Shown here: piece by piece, positions 8,639 through 17,064 of the stretch
How positions within the stretch are numbered: the stretch's first letter is position 1
Layout of the letters: every line of letters starts with the position of its first letter
DNA from: Paenibacillus_AA sp045062745
GTDB taxonomy: Bacteria > Bacillota > Bacilli > Paenibacillales > NBRC-103111
NCBI RefSeq assembly: GCF_045062745.1
Contig: NZ_JBJGED010000002.1
Span: forward strand, 186,001 to 250,000
Direction: 5' to 3'
DNA length: 64,000 bases
Notes under the pieces: model-generated
What the model saw: only the letters and a program-made list of their open reading frames with translations
Database searches by the model: none
Told to the model about the DNA's origin: nothing
Translations under genes and position numbers: made by a program

Positions 8639-9703
8639 ATGAGCAAGAAAGTTCGCATTGGTGTCGTAGGCGCCGGCTCGATCTCGGAAAGCCATTTGAG
8701 CTCGTACAAGAACAATCCTGAGGTCGAACTGATCGCCATCTGCGACCTGAACGAAGCGCGCGCCAAGGATAAGGCCGCCAAGTACGGCATTCCTAACGTT
8801 TACACCGACTATCACGCCCTGCTGGCGAATCCGGACGTGGACGCGATCAGCGTCTGCACATGGAACAACTCCCATGCTCCGATCAGCATCGCCGCCTTGA
8901 ACGCTGGCAAGAACGTGCTGTGCGAGAAGCCGCTGTGTAAGACGGTAGCCGAAGCCTACGAGGTGGAAAAAGCGGTCAAAGCGAGCGGCAAAGTGCTTCA
9001 AGTGGGCTTCGTGCGCCGCTATGCCTCCAATACTCGCATCGTGAAGCAATTCCTTGACAATGGCGATCTGGGCGAGATCTACTACGCGAAGGCGAACTGC
9101 ATCCGCAGACTGGGCAATCCGGGCGGCTGGTTCTCCGACGTGGAGCGCTCCGGCGGCGGTCCTCTGATCGACGTGGGCGTGCACGTGATCGATATTTGCT
9201 GGTACTTGATGGGTCGTCCGAAGGTCAAGACGGTCAGCGGCAACGCATACAAGAAGCTGGGCAACCGTTCGAACATCCAGAACCTGAACTACTACAAGGC
9301 GGCCGACTACAACGCGGAGATCAACACTGTAGAAGATATGGCGAACGCCGTAATCCGTTTCGAGAACGGCGCCTCCATCCTCGTCGACGTGAGCTTCACG
9401 CTGCATGCGAAGAAGGATGAGATCACGGTAAAACTCTACGGAGACAAAGGCGGCGCCGAGCTCGAGCCGGAGCTTGCGATCGTCACCGAGAAGTACGACA
9501 CCATCTTGAACGTGACGCCGCAGATCAACAACCTGTCGTTCGACTTCGTAGCCGGCTTCCAGAACGAGATCAACCATTTCGTCGACGTGTGCCTCGGCCG
9601 CAAGGAGACGCTGAGCCCGGTCGAAGACGGCGTGGAAATGATGAAGATTTTGTGTGGCATCTACGAATCCGCCGAGCTGGGCCGCGAAGTTCATTTTGAT
9701 TAA
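8639..9703 (+). CDS. Gfo/Idh/MocA-family oxidoreductase
   Basis: A 354-residue NAD(P)-dependent dehydrogenase. The Rossmann motif is GVVGAGSISESH near the N-terminus, and CEKPL, the conserved catalytic lysine segment, is at about residues 97-101; the C-terminal beta-sheet domain follows. It starts at ATG 8639 behind GAGGTG. Members act on sugars, inositols and related cyclic polyols. The neighbour upstream is the flavoprotein at 7015. A strong bidirectional terminator follows eight bases after the stop. Confidence 0.9.
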   Translation: MSKKVRIGVVGAGSISESHLSSYKNNPEVELIAICDLNEARAKDKAAKYGIPNVYTDYHALLANPDVDAISVCTWNNSHAPISIAALNAGKNVLCEKPLCKTVAEAYEVEKAVKASGKVLQVGFVRRYASNTRIVKQFLDNGDLGEIYYAKANCIRRLGNPGGWFSDVERSGGGPLIDVGVHVIDICWYLMGRPKVKTVSGNAYKKLGNRSNIQNLNYYKAADYNAEINTVEDMANAVIRFENGASILVDVSFTLHAKKDEITVKLYGDKGGAELEPELAIVTEKYDTILNVTPQINNLSFDFVAGFQNEINHFVDVCLGRKETLSPVEDGVEMMKILCGIYESAELGREVHFD

Positions 9704-9710
9704 TGGCATT

Positions 9711-9766
9711 AACTAAAAACCCCCATGCCCTCGTCTGCTACGGGAGCGGCATGGGGGTTTTTAGTT
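9711..9766. terminator. Strong bidirectional terminator
   Basis: AACTAAAAACCCCCATGCC and GGCATGGGGGTTTTTAGTT form a perfect 19-base stem. Runs of A and T on both sides make it active in either direction. Confidence 0.95.
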
Positions 9767-10098
9767 GCCTGAATAATGTGATACAACTGGATGCTTCATG
9801 AGCGGTTGTCGCTCTAACACATCATTCAGCCCCCAATCCAATATTAGTAACCATCCACACCTTTGTTGATCTCCGGTTACATCCCATTGTTGGAGTTACA
9901 GCCTTTCCATGTGTTTGGTTAACGGAAGTTGGCAACAAAAACGGGTACCTGGTGTACCATGAGCACGAATCGGAACCAGATTCCGCTATGCTACCGGAAA
10001 CCAAAGAAAGTAACCCTTCTTGGGAACAAGGTTCCCTTAATTCGGGGCAATGGGGCTAGAACCGTTCATTTTGAAAGGAACCGCCCGAAATTAATACT
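9767..10098. other. Gene-free stretch with many short palindromes
   Basis: No supported gene on either strand. The stretch is visibly lower in GC than its surroundings and holds several short inverted repeats, such as GGTAC-CTGGT-GTACC (9944-9958) and GGGAAC-AAG-GTTCCC (10021-10035), and scattered GGTTAC/GTAACC motifs. A 60-codon frame at 10004-9822 on the minus strand has no ribosome site and is not called. Confidence 0.5.
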
Positions 10099-10127
10099 AA
10101 AAAAGCCACTGGCATAGAGCCAGTGGC
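10099..10127 (-). terminator. Rho-independent terminator of the sugar ABC operon
   Basis: GCCACTGGC and GCCAGTGGC form a perfect 9-base stem with a five-base loop. A run of A at 10099-10104 gives T6 on the minus transcript. It lies 28 bases past the binding-protein stop. Confidence 0.95.
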
Positions 10128-10155
10128 TAGTGTGCAGGAAAACGAGCTAGCGAAC

Positions 10156-11661
10156 TTATTTCTTAACAGTAGCGTACCAGTCGTTTGCGGCTTTGATCAT
10201 TTCGTCCCCGCCCTCGGCTTTCCATTGAGCCAGGAACTTGTCGTAGTTGTCGAGCGATTCGCCGCCGGTGATGTACTTGATGAACGTGTCTTCCATCAGC
10301 TTGTTCAGCTTCTGTCCGTTTTTCGCGATAGCGTCAAGCGGAGGAGCGAAGGAAAGCGGATCTAAGACGGTGTTGCCTTTTGCATTTTCTTGGTTCTTGT
10401 TGAAGGCGTCGGTCAGGATAGGATCCTTGCGAACGCGTGCTTGCCAGTAGATCGGGTAATTCGTCTCGTCTACACCGGTCAAGAAGCTGCTGGCGTTGTT
10501 CAGATCGTCGTTGAACTTAGGCAGAATCGGGAAGTAGTTGCCGTTTTCCACTTTGTAGTGAACGCCTTCTTGTCCGATAGCCGCACCCTTGTGGATTTCT
10601 TTGTCCAGCTTCAGGTCGAGGTATTTGATGATTTCTTCTTTGTTCTCGGCCCATTTCGGGATTGCAATGTAATAACCGATGCTGGCGGCGCCCAGTACTT
10701 GGGTCTTGCCATTGTCGCCTTTCAAGTAAGGCACTTGAGCGATTTTGGCGTTCGGGAAGTTTTTCACCAGCGTGTTTTGTACGGTCGGAGCATTGTAGTA
10801 GCCGTTCGCGAACATCGCAGCCTTGCCGCTCGCGAAGTTCTCGATCAGCTTGTTGCCTTGGTTCAGCGCCCACTCGGCATCGATCAGCTTCTCGTCATAC
10901 AGCTTCTTCATGAAGGCGAGGTACTGTTTCATGCCAGGGTTCTCAACGTAATGCGTGATCTTCCCGTTGGTCTCTTGCCATGCCGTAGTGATGCCGAATG
11001 TAGACGAGATCTCGGTTACGATCGGAGCCTTGCCGCCCGTGAGCGGGATGACATTCTTCTTCTCTTTGATCGTCTTCAGGAACGTGTACAGCTCATCGCG
11101 AGTCGTTGGCAGCTTCAGGCCGAGCTCATCCACCCAATCCTGACGGGTGATCAAGGCGGTGTTGACGACTGTTCCGGATCCGGATTGCGGAATCCCGTAG
11201 GTTTTGCCGCTCAGCTTAGCGCCGTCCCACGTTTTTTGGCTGATGACGCTCTTCATGTTTTTGCCGTACTTGGCCACCAGTTCGTCGATCGGCTCCAGGG
11301 CGCCGGACGCAGCCAGCTTCGCATATTGAGCGGATCCCAGAATCATGAACGAATAGTTTTCTTTGCTCGCCATGAGCAGGTTCAGCTTGTCATCCGGATT
11401 CTCAACTGGCAGCATTTCATAGGTGACTTTGTAGCCGGTTTTCTCGTTCAAATATTTCGCTACATATTCTGCGTTAGGATCGAATCGGCCGTACTGGATA
11501 AGGGCCTTGAATTCCGGCTTCGGCTTGTTCGGATCCACCGTCGCGCTCGGGCTGGGGCTCGTGGAGCTGCCGCCGGTTGTTTTGGTGTCGCCGCCTCCGC
11601 ATGCAGCCAGGGACACGGCCAGCGCGCCAATGGAGACTACCGTTAATGTTTTCTTAAACAT
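10156..11661 (-). CDS. Extracellular solute-binding lipoprotein (LplA-like)
   Basis: A 501-residue family 1 binding protein. It starts at ATG 11661 behind GGGGAGG; the frame extension upstream is not needed. The signal peptide ends in the lipobox LAAC, giving a lipid-modified cysteine followed by a glycine-, serine- and threonine-rich linker. The mature part shows the usual two-lobe pattern (WVDELGLKLPTTRDELYTFL region). It is the last gene of the operon after the two permease genes at 13694-11787 and delivers an oligosaccharide or sugar derivative to them. No ATPase is encoded nearby; such systems commonly use a shared MsmX-type ATPase. Confidence 0.9.
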   Translation of the reverse strand: MFKKTLTVVSIGALAVSLAACGGGDTKTTGGSSTSPSPSATVDPNKPKPEFKALIQYGRFDPNAEYVAKYLNEKTGYKVTYEMLPVENPDDKLNLLMASKENYSFMILGSAQYAKLAASGALEPIDELVAKYGKNMKSVISQKTWDGAKLSGKTYGIPQSGSGTVVNTALITRQDWVDELGLKLPTTRDELYTFLKTIKEKKNVIPLTGGKAPIVTEISSTFGITTAWQETNGKITHYVENPGMKQYLAFMKKLYDEKLIDAEWALNQGNKLIENFASGKAAMFANGYYNAPTVQNTLVKNFPNAKIAQVPYLKGDNGKTQVLGAASIGYYIAIPKWAENKEEIIKYLDLKLDKEIHKGAAIGQEGVHYKVENGNYFPILPKFNDDLNNASSFLTGVDETNYPIYWQARVRKDPILTDAFNKNQENAKGNTVLDPLSFAPPLDAIAKNGQKLNKLMEDTFIKYITGGESLDNYDKFLAQWKAEGGDEMIKAANDWYATVKK

Positions 11662-11786
11662 GGAAGAACCTCCCCTTAGATGTGCAAATCGAATGCTCAA
11701 TTGGTGTGTCGCCAACCTCTCAATCTCCCGTCGCTCACTGTTTAGCTCGCGAGCACGCCCTCACCTCCCTTCAGTTAGACTTTAGC

Positions 11787-12716
11787 TTAGCCCTTCACCG
11801 ACCCTACCAGAACGCCCTTCACAAAGTACTTTTGCAAGAACGGATAGACGAGCAGGATCGGTACGGTGGCCACAATGATCGAAGCGGCTTGAATCGCCTG
11901 CGGGGCCGTGTTCATGGCGGCATCGATATTGATGTCCTGTCCGGCCCGCAGGAACGCGTCGCTCGAGGAGACGAACAGCTCTTTCAAGTACAGCTGGAGC
12001 GGCTTCAGGTCGGCCTTGTTAATGTAGATCATGGATGTGAAGTAATCGTTCCAGAAATGCACGGCGAAAAATAACGCGATAGTAGCCAAGACCGGCAAGG
12101 ACAGCGGCAGCATGATGCGGAACAAGATCGTCAAATTGCTCGCGCCGTCGATCTTCGCGGATTCCTCTAACTCATCCGGCAAACCCTCGAAATAATTTTT
12201 GATAATCAGCATGTTGTAGACACTGATCATCGCCGGCACGAACAACACCGGCAGCGAATTGATCAAATGAAGCTTTTGCATCAATAAGTAAGTCGGAATC
12301 AAGCCCCCGCTGAACAACATCGTAAAAATGTACATCAGGATAAACCATTTGCGGCCGTGCAGCCTCGGCTTGGACAGCGGGTAAGCGGCCAGCGTCGTCA
12401 TGAAGAGCGCTAGCGCCGTCCCTACTACCGTGACGGTAACCGAGACTTTGAAAGCGTTCATGAACATGGAATTGGACAGCACATACTTGTATGTTCCGAT
12501 TTGCGCGTCAATCGGGATCAGATTCACTTTCCCCGAGATGACGGCGGCTTCGCTGCTGAGCGATTTGGCGAGCAAGTTCACGAAAGGAAACAATGTCGTC
12601 AAGCCTAGCAGGATGAAGAATGTATAGTTGAAAAACGTAAAGATGCGTTCACCGACCGAGATTTTGAGTCCGCTTCGTTTCGGTCGTTGTGTGGATGCGG
12701 CAGTTCCCGCGCTCAT
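11787..12716 (-). CDS. Carbohydrate ABC transporter permease (LplC/YtcP-like)
   Basis: A 309-residue permease with six membrane segments. The cytoplasmic EAA loop is visible as ELEESAKIDGASNLTILFR, ending before LPLSLP, and the family-typical C-terminus is KYFVKGVLVGSVKG. It starts at ATG 12716 behind GAGGAGGA, 24 bases after the first permease stop. It pairs with the LplB-type permease to form the membrane channel for the substrate delivered by the lipoprotein at 10156. Confidence 0.9.
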   Translation of the reverse strand: MSAGTAASTQRPKRSGLKISVGERIFTFFNYTFFILLGLTTLFPFVNLLAKSLSSEAAVISGKVNLIPIDAQIGTYKYVLSNSMFMNAFKVSVTVTVVGTALALFMTTLAAYPLSKPRLHGRKWFILMYIFTMLFSGGLIPTYLLMQKLHLINSLPVLFVPAMISVYNMLIIKNYFEGLPDELEESAKIDGASNLTILFRIMLPLSLPVLATIALFFAVHFWNDYFTSMIYINKADLKPLQLYLKELFVSSSDAFLRAGQDINIDAAMNTAPQAIQAASIIVATVPILLVYPFLQKYFVKGVLVGSVKG

Positions 12717-12740
12717 GACGATGTCCTCCTCTCTGGTTGG

Positions 12741-13694
12741 TTACCACATGCCCAACTTCAAATATCTGCGGCTTAAGTAGTTGCCGGACAAAATCAAGAT
12801 TAAGGCTACTACGGAGTCGAACAAGCCGACGGCTGTGGAGAAGCTGTAATCCTGGTTGCCGAGACCCATCCGGTATACGTACGTTCCGATGACGTCGGAC
12901 ACGTTGTAGACGCTCGGGTTGTACATGACGAGGATCTGTTCCGTTCCGGCCTCGAGAATGTTGCCCAACCGAAGGATGAACATCAGCATAATGATAGGCA
13001 CGAGACCCGGGAGGGTGATGTGAATCGTCTGCTTCCAGCGGCTCGCTCCGTCGATCTTCGCCGCTTCATAGAGCTGCGGATCGATACTGGTCAGCGCCGC
13101 GAGATAAACGATCGTGGACCATCCGGTTTCCTTCCAGCCCGCGGTGGTGATCAGGACGGATCGGAAAATTTCGCTATCCAGGAAAAATCGGATCGGTTCG
13201 CCGCCCAAGTTCACGATCATCTTGTTGACGATACCGCCGTTCGTGGACAGCAGGTCGATGAACAGCCCGCTGACGATAACCCACGACAGGAAGTGCGGCA
13301 GATAGATCAGCGTCTGTATCCCTTTCTTGAACGCCATGTTCTTCAGCTCGTTCAAGAGGACCGCGATGACAATCGGGAGCGGGAACAAGAAGACAATTTT
13401 GTAGAGCGAGATAATCAGCGTGTTCTTAAATACATTCAAAAAGCTTTCGGAACCAAACAATTTGTCGAAATGCTTGAATCCGACCCATGGACTGGCAGCC
13501 ATGCCGTCAAAGATATTGAAATCTTTGAAAGCGATCACGATCCCGTACATGGGGGTGTACTTGAAAAGAATCAAGAAAGCGATGCCTGGTATCAGAGCCA
13601 GGTACAAATCCCAGTCTTTTCGGATGTCTACCAATAGCCTTCGGGACTTAGAACGCTTGGCAGCAACCGACACTCCGGTATCGACCGGTTTCAT
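12741..13694 (-). CDS. Sugar ABC transporter permease (LplB-like)
   Basis: A 317-residue permease, first gene of the three-gene operon. It has a cytoplasmic N-terminus, six membrane segments and the EAA loop QLYEAAKIDGASRWKQTIHI. It starts at ATG 13694 behind GGGGGAGAG. Close in type to the permease at 60183-61154. The upstream 13695-13880 region carries a GC-centred palindrome and an inverted repeat that may be control sites. Confidence 0.9.
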   Translation of the reverse strand: MKPVDTGVSVAAKRSKSRRLLVDIRKDWDLYLALIPGIAFLILFKYTPMYGIVIAFKDFNIFDGMAASPWVGFKHFDKLFGSESFLNVFKNTLIISLYKIVFLFPLPIVIAVLLNELKNMAFKKGIQTLIYLPHFLSWVIVSGLFIDLLSTNGGIVNKMIVNLGGEPIRFFLDSEIFRSVLITTAGWKETGWSTIVYLAALTSIDPQLYEAAKIDGASRWKQTIHITLPGLVPIIMLMFILRLGNILEAGTEQILVMYNPSVYNVSDVIGTYVYRMGLGNQDYSFSTAVGLFDSVVALILILSGNYLSRRYLKLGMW

Positions 13695-13747
13695 ATAGAT
13701 CTCTCCCCCTTTTCTGTAGGTTCACCTGTTCCGATTCGTACTTGCGT

Positions 13748-13760
13748 GGAAGCGCTTGTC
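13748..13760. promoter_or_regulatory. cre-like palindrome upstream of the permease operon
   Basis: GGAAGCGCTTGTC carries the AAGCGCTT core of CcpA/LacI-type sites, about 55 bases before the permease start. It differs from the cre consensus at two or more positions, so this is only a candidate for catabolite control. Confidence 0.35.
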
Positions 13761-13784
13761 TTGAAGACCGGAAGGAGACTTATC

Positions 13785-13820
13785 GGTACAAGTGTAGCAA
13801 ACGGATGGGCCATTTGTACC
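13785..13820. promoter_or_regulatory. Inverted repeat near the permease operon promoter
   Basis: GGTACAAGTG (13785-13794) and CATTTGTACC (13811-13820) match as inverted arms at nine of ten positions with a 16-base spacer. On the minus strand a TGCTACACT extended -10 lies inside. It could be the site for the response regulator encoded at 15472-17064 or a local repressor; no direct evidence. Confidence 0.35.
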
Positions 13821-13880
13821 GGACATCGATGACTAGTTTTGGTACTTTGATTACTGCCTTGTCAAAAAATGCGGAACAAC

Positions 13881-13909
13881 GAAAAACCCCGGCCAATGGC
13901 CGGGGTTTC
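13881..13909 (-). terminator. Rho-independent terminator of the sensor/oxidoreductase operon
   Basis: AAACCCCGGCC-AAT-GGCCGGGGTTT is a perfect 11-base stem with a three-base loop. The A run before it gives a T tract on the minus transcript, 34 bases past the stop at 13943. It separates this operon from the downstream permease operon. Confidence 0.9.
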
Positions 13910-13942
13910 GGTGTACGTCGCACGATTTGAAACACTAGTCGG

Positions 13943-15475
13943 TTATTTGAGTTCGAATTTCCCCATGTTCAACTGCTGCTTCTGCTCCTCCGTAAGCTTC
14001 GGGATTTTGTTCTTGCCCTCTCCCCCGCGCAGCTTGATCCCGGCCGTCTCCTGCACGTAATCCTGCAGCTTCTTCATCTCCGGTTCCGTCACGGCGGAGA
14101 GCAGCCGGTCACGGCCCAGCCTGCCCATCATATGGCCGATGACTTCGCCGGCCAGCGCCGTCTGCGGCTGGATTCGGGCGCTGCCGTAGGCGACGGCGGT
14201 CGCCCCAATGTTCTTCCCCGCCGTAAGGACATTGGCATAGCCCTTCGGGAGGAAGGCGCGGAGCGGCATGCCGTACTTGTCGGGGTCGCCGACGCGGGTG
14301 CCCCATGTGTGGGTTAGCGTGCCCTGGAGATCGATCGGGTAACCGGCCACACTAACATCATCCCAGAACATCCGGCCGCTCATCAGATCGGACGCCTGCA
14401 GCACATATTCCGTCTCGTACCGGTCGTAATCGCGGACGTACAAGTAGTCGGGGAACCCGTTCAGCTCGGCGTTCTCCCAGCCGGGGAGCCACTGACGGAG
14501 ATGAGGAAGAATGCGCTCCGTCTCCTGGCGTCCCCACTCGAGTGCCGTTCGGACGCTGGCTTCGTTCGCGGGGTCGACGTTGTAAATGAGCAGAGCATTG
14601 ATCAACACTTCCCCGTTGCCCTGATTCACCGTATTCAGGCCGCGTAGGAACAGCTCCTTGCGTGTAGACTTGTAGCTCGCTCCGACGTTGCCGAAGCCCC
14701 AAGTGAACATGTCGGTAACGTTCGTCTCCGCGCCATACTTCTCTTCGATCTCCTTATGGCTTAGCTTGTTGACTTCCTTCTGGAACTTGGCCCAATCGAT
14801 GTTTTTGAATTTCATCATGATCGAGGAGGCCATATAGTCCTTCGCGACGCCGGGCGCGTCGAATACGGTCTCTATGCCGGGTATCCGTGTGAGCCCCAGT
14901 CGGCTCGTCAGCGCGGCGAAGTCCGTATTCTCCACCCAATAGCGGGACCGGATCGTCTTGGACTGGCGGTCCTTCGTCAAGTAGGTGATCGAGTCGATGC
15001 TTCGCTTCGAGGTCTTCTCATCCTGCGAGAACGACACGTTCGTAATCTGGATGCCGGATTCGACCGCAATTCCGTCCAGCAGCGAATCATAGTACCGCTT
15101 GAATTCATCCTTCTTACGGATGTCGCCTTTTTTGTACGCGTCGAACAGCTGCTTCACCTTGCCCTGGAGCAGCGATTTCCCGCCGTCGGCGAACGGCTCG
15201 TCCAAGTACAGCATCTCGCCCTCGATCAGCTGGCCGCCCGGCTTCTCGCGCGGATCGAGTATGACTACGTTCAGCCCTTCGTCTCTCGCCGCCCGGGCGA
15301 GATAGACGCCTTCGATCTCGGAGCCGATCAGGACGACGTCCGGCTTCGTCGGGTCGTTCGGAGGCGGCGCGGTCGTAGGAGGTTGCCCCTCCGAACGGCA
15401 AGCCGCGAGCGTCGCGGCTGTGAGAGCAAGGGCCATGAGGACGGCGACCAGCTTGTTGATGCGAGCGGCCCTCAT
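13943..15475 (-). CDS. Exported lipoprotein resembling FAD-dependent oxidoreductases
   Basis: A 510-residue protein with a lipoprotein signal (hydrophobic VAVLMALALTAATLAAC, lipobox LAAC) followed by a flexible P/T-rich linker and a domain like the flavoprotein at 7015-8589. The first Rossmann motif is altered: VVLIGSEIEG lacks the central glycine of GxGxxG, while the later GGQLIEGEML is kept. The C-terminal AGKNIGATAVAYGSARIQP segment also resembles the family. There is no twin-arginine motif, so export would be by Sec in unfolded form, which is unusual for a flavoprotein. Its ATG overlaps the response-regulator stop (ATGA), so it is translationally coupled to the sensing genes. Confidence 0.8.
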   Translation of the reverse strand: MRAARINKLVAVLMALALTAATLAACRSEGQPPTTAPPPNDPTKPDVVLIGSEIEGVYLARAARDEGLNVVILDPREKPGGQLIEGEMLYLDEPFADGGKSLLQGKVKQLFDAYKKGDIRKKDEFKRYYDSLLDGIAVESGIQITNVSFSQDEKTSKRSIDSITYLTKDRQSKTIRSRYWVENTDFAALTSRLGLTRIPGIETVFDAPGVAKDYMASSIMMKFKNIDWAKFQKEVNKLSHKEIEEKYGAETNVTDMFTWGFGNVGASYKSTRKELFLRGLNTVNQGNGEVLINALLIYNVDPANEASVRTALEWGRQETERILPHLRQWLPGWENAELNGFPDYLYVRDYDRYETEYVLQASDLMSGRMFWDDVSVAGYPIDLQGTLTHTWGTRVGDPDKYGMPLRAFLPKGYANVLTAGKNIGATAVAYGSARIQPQTALAGEVIGHMMGRLGRDRLLSAVTEPEMKKLQDYVQETAGIKLRGGEGKNKIPKLTEEQKQQLNMGKFELK

Positions 15476-17064
15476 GATCGAATCTCCCCCGGAGTCACGC
15501 CCCAGAACTTGCGGAAGACGCGGGTGAAATAGCTGCCGTCGTGGTAGCCGACGAGGCTCGCCGCCTCGCTGATCTTGGCCCCGTCCAGCAGCGCAGCCTT
15601 CGCCCGCTCCATCTTGCGCTCCAAGACATACGCGGAGAACGACTTGCCCGTCTCCTGCTTGAACAGGCGGCTCAGGTACGACGAGTTCACGTAGAGCCGA
15701 TCCGCTACCGTATGGAGCGTAATCTCCTGATCCATCTCGTTCTCGACGATGCCGAGAATCGACTTAACGATCTGATGGCTCGTCGTGCTGCGCTGCCGGT
15801 GCACGTACGCGATGACGCTGCGCACGATCCGCAGCAGCCAGTTGTGGATCTGCTCCTTCGTCGTGAGCAGCTTATGGTTCTGCAAATACACATAGTCGTC
15901 CCCGACGAGCTCCAGGATGACCCAGCCTTGCTTCTGGATCGTCCGCACGAGCAGGCTGCTCCAATACAGCACATGCTCGTGCACATCCCCGATCGAATCC
16001 GCCCGGTCCATCCCGATCTTCCACAGCTGCTCGACGGTCTCCAGCGCCTTCGCCTCGTCGCCGGTCTGCAGAGCGATCTCGAGCGCCTTCTCCAGGCTCG
16101 GCTCCACGGCGAGCGCCGGGGTCCGTCCGGGCGTCTCGCGATACGGGATCGCGATGTCCCGTCCGTACAGAATCCGGCTCTGCAGGGCGCTGCACGCTTG
16201 GCTGTACAACAGCGGCACTTCGTCCAAGCCGCCGCAGCTGCCGCTGATGCCTGCGCTCGCGGTCAGCTTCAGGCACGCCTTGACGTTCGAGAGCAGCCGC
16301 GTCATGGCGGTATTCACCATCAGCAGATGCTGGTTCGGATCGCGATCGGCCGGCATCGGGAACAGCACCACCGTATACCCGGTCGGTTCGGAGCATACCC
16401 AGCAGTCCTCGAGCATCTCCTTGGCGATACTGTTCAGGGAGAACTGCAGGAGCGAGGCGTCTTGCTGAGAGAACCGGGTCTCCTGCTCCGGCAGCGGGTC
16501 CATATCAACGACTGCGGCAGCATACCGGGTATCCGGGTTCAGCGAGATTTGCACGTCCCGGGCGCGTCCGATCACCTCCGCCCCCTCGTACTTGCCGGAC
16601 ACCCAGTTGAGGAAAAAATTGTTGCGCAGGTGCGGCAAATGCTGCGTCCACCGCTGCATGAGCTCGTCCTGGTCGTGACGGCGCTCCAGCTCCTCGCGCA
16701 GCTGCTTGGCCGCGTCCAGCACCGCGTGCAGAATCTCCTCGTCCCCGGCCGGCTTCAGCAAATATTTGACGACCCCCAGCTCGAGGGCGGTCTGCGCATA
16801 GCTGAAATTGTCGTGCCCGCTCAAAATAATGAGCTTGGTGAGCGTGCCCTGCTGCTGAATGTGTCTCGCCAGCGTCAGCCCGTCCATCCCCGGCATCTGG
16901 ATGTCCAGGATGACGATGTCCGGCTTCCGCCTCTCGATCAATTCAAGGGCGTGCAATCCGTTGTGCGCCATGCCGATCACTTCGATCCCGTGCGATTCCC
17001 AGGCGAAGTTATGGGCGAGACTGTTGCATAACCGGATCTCATCCTCTACGATTAACAAATTCAT
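15472..17064 (-). CDS. AraC-type response regulator (YesN-like)
   Basis: A 530-residue regulator. The receiver domain (1-120) has the acidic pair E7/D8, phospho-acceptor D54 in IVILDIQMPGMDG and a K at about 104 (YLLKPAGDEE). A long middle region follows, and the C-terminal AraC double helix-turn-helix spans about residues 430-530 (SSYLSRLFKQETGKSF). The start is ATG 17064 behind GAGAGGAG and overlaps the kinase stop by ATGA. It is the partner of the kinase at 17061-18911. In this family the targets are usually the adjacent sugar transport genes. Confidence 0.92.
   Translation of the reverse strand: MNLLIVEDEIRLCNSLAHNFAWESHGIEVIGMAHNGLHALELIERRKPDIVILDIQMPGMDGLTLARHIQQQGTLTKLIILSGHDNFSYAQTALELGVVKYLLKPAGDEEILHAVLDAAKQLREELERRHDQDELMQRWTQHLPHLRNNFFLNWVSGKYEGAEVIGRARDVQISLNPDTRYAAAVVDMDPLPEQETRFSQQDASLLQFSLNSIAKEMLEDCWVCSEPTGYTVVLFPMPADRDPNQHLLMVNTAMTRLLSNVKACLKLTASAGISGSCGGLDEVPLLYSQACSALQSRILYGRDIAIPYRETPGRTPALAVEPSLEKALEIALQTGDEAKALETVEQLWKIGMDRADSIGDVHEHVLYWSSLLVRTIQKQGWVILELVGDDYVYLQNHKLLTTKEQIHNWLLRIVRSVIAYVHRQRSTTSHQIVKSILGIVENEMDQEITLHTVADRLYVNSSYLSRLFKQETGKSFSAYVLERKMERAKAALLDGAKISEAASLVGYHDGSYFTRVFRKFWGVTPGEIRS

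Noticed and set aside
9822..10004. Sixty-codon minus-strand frame in the low-GC gap
   Set aside because: No ribosome site, no recognisable motif, and the stretch is full of short palindromes that explain the sequence better.
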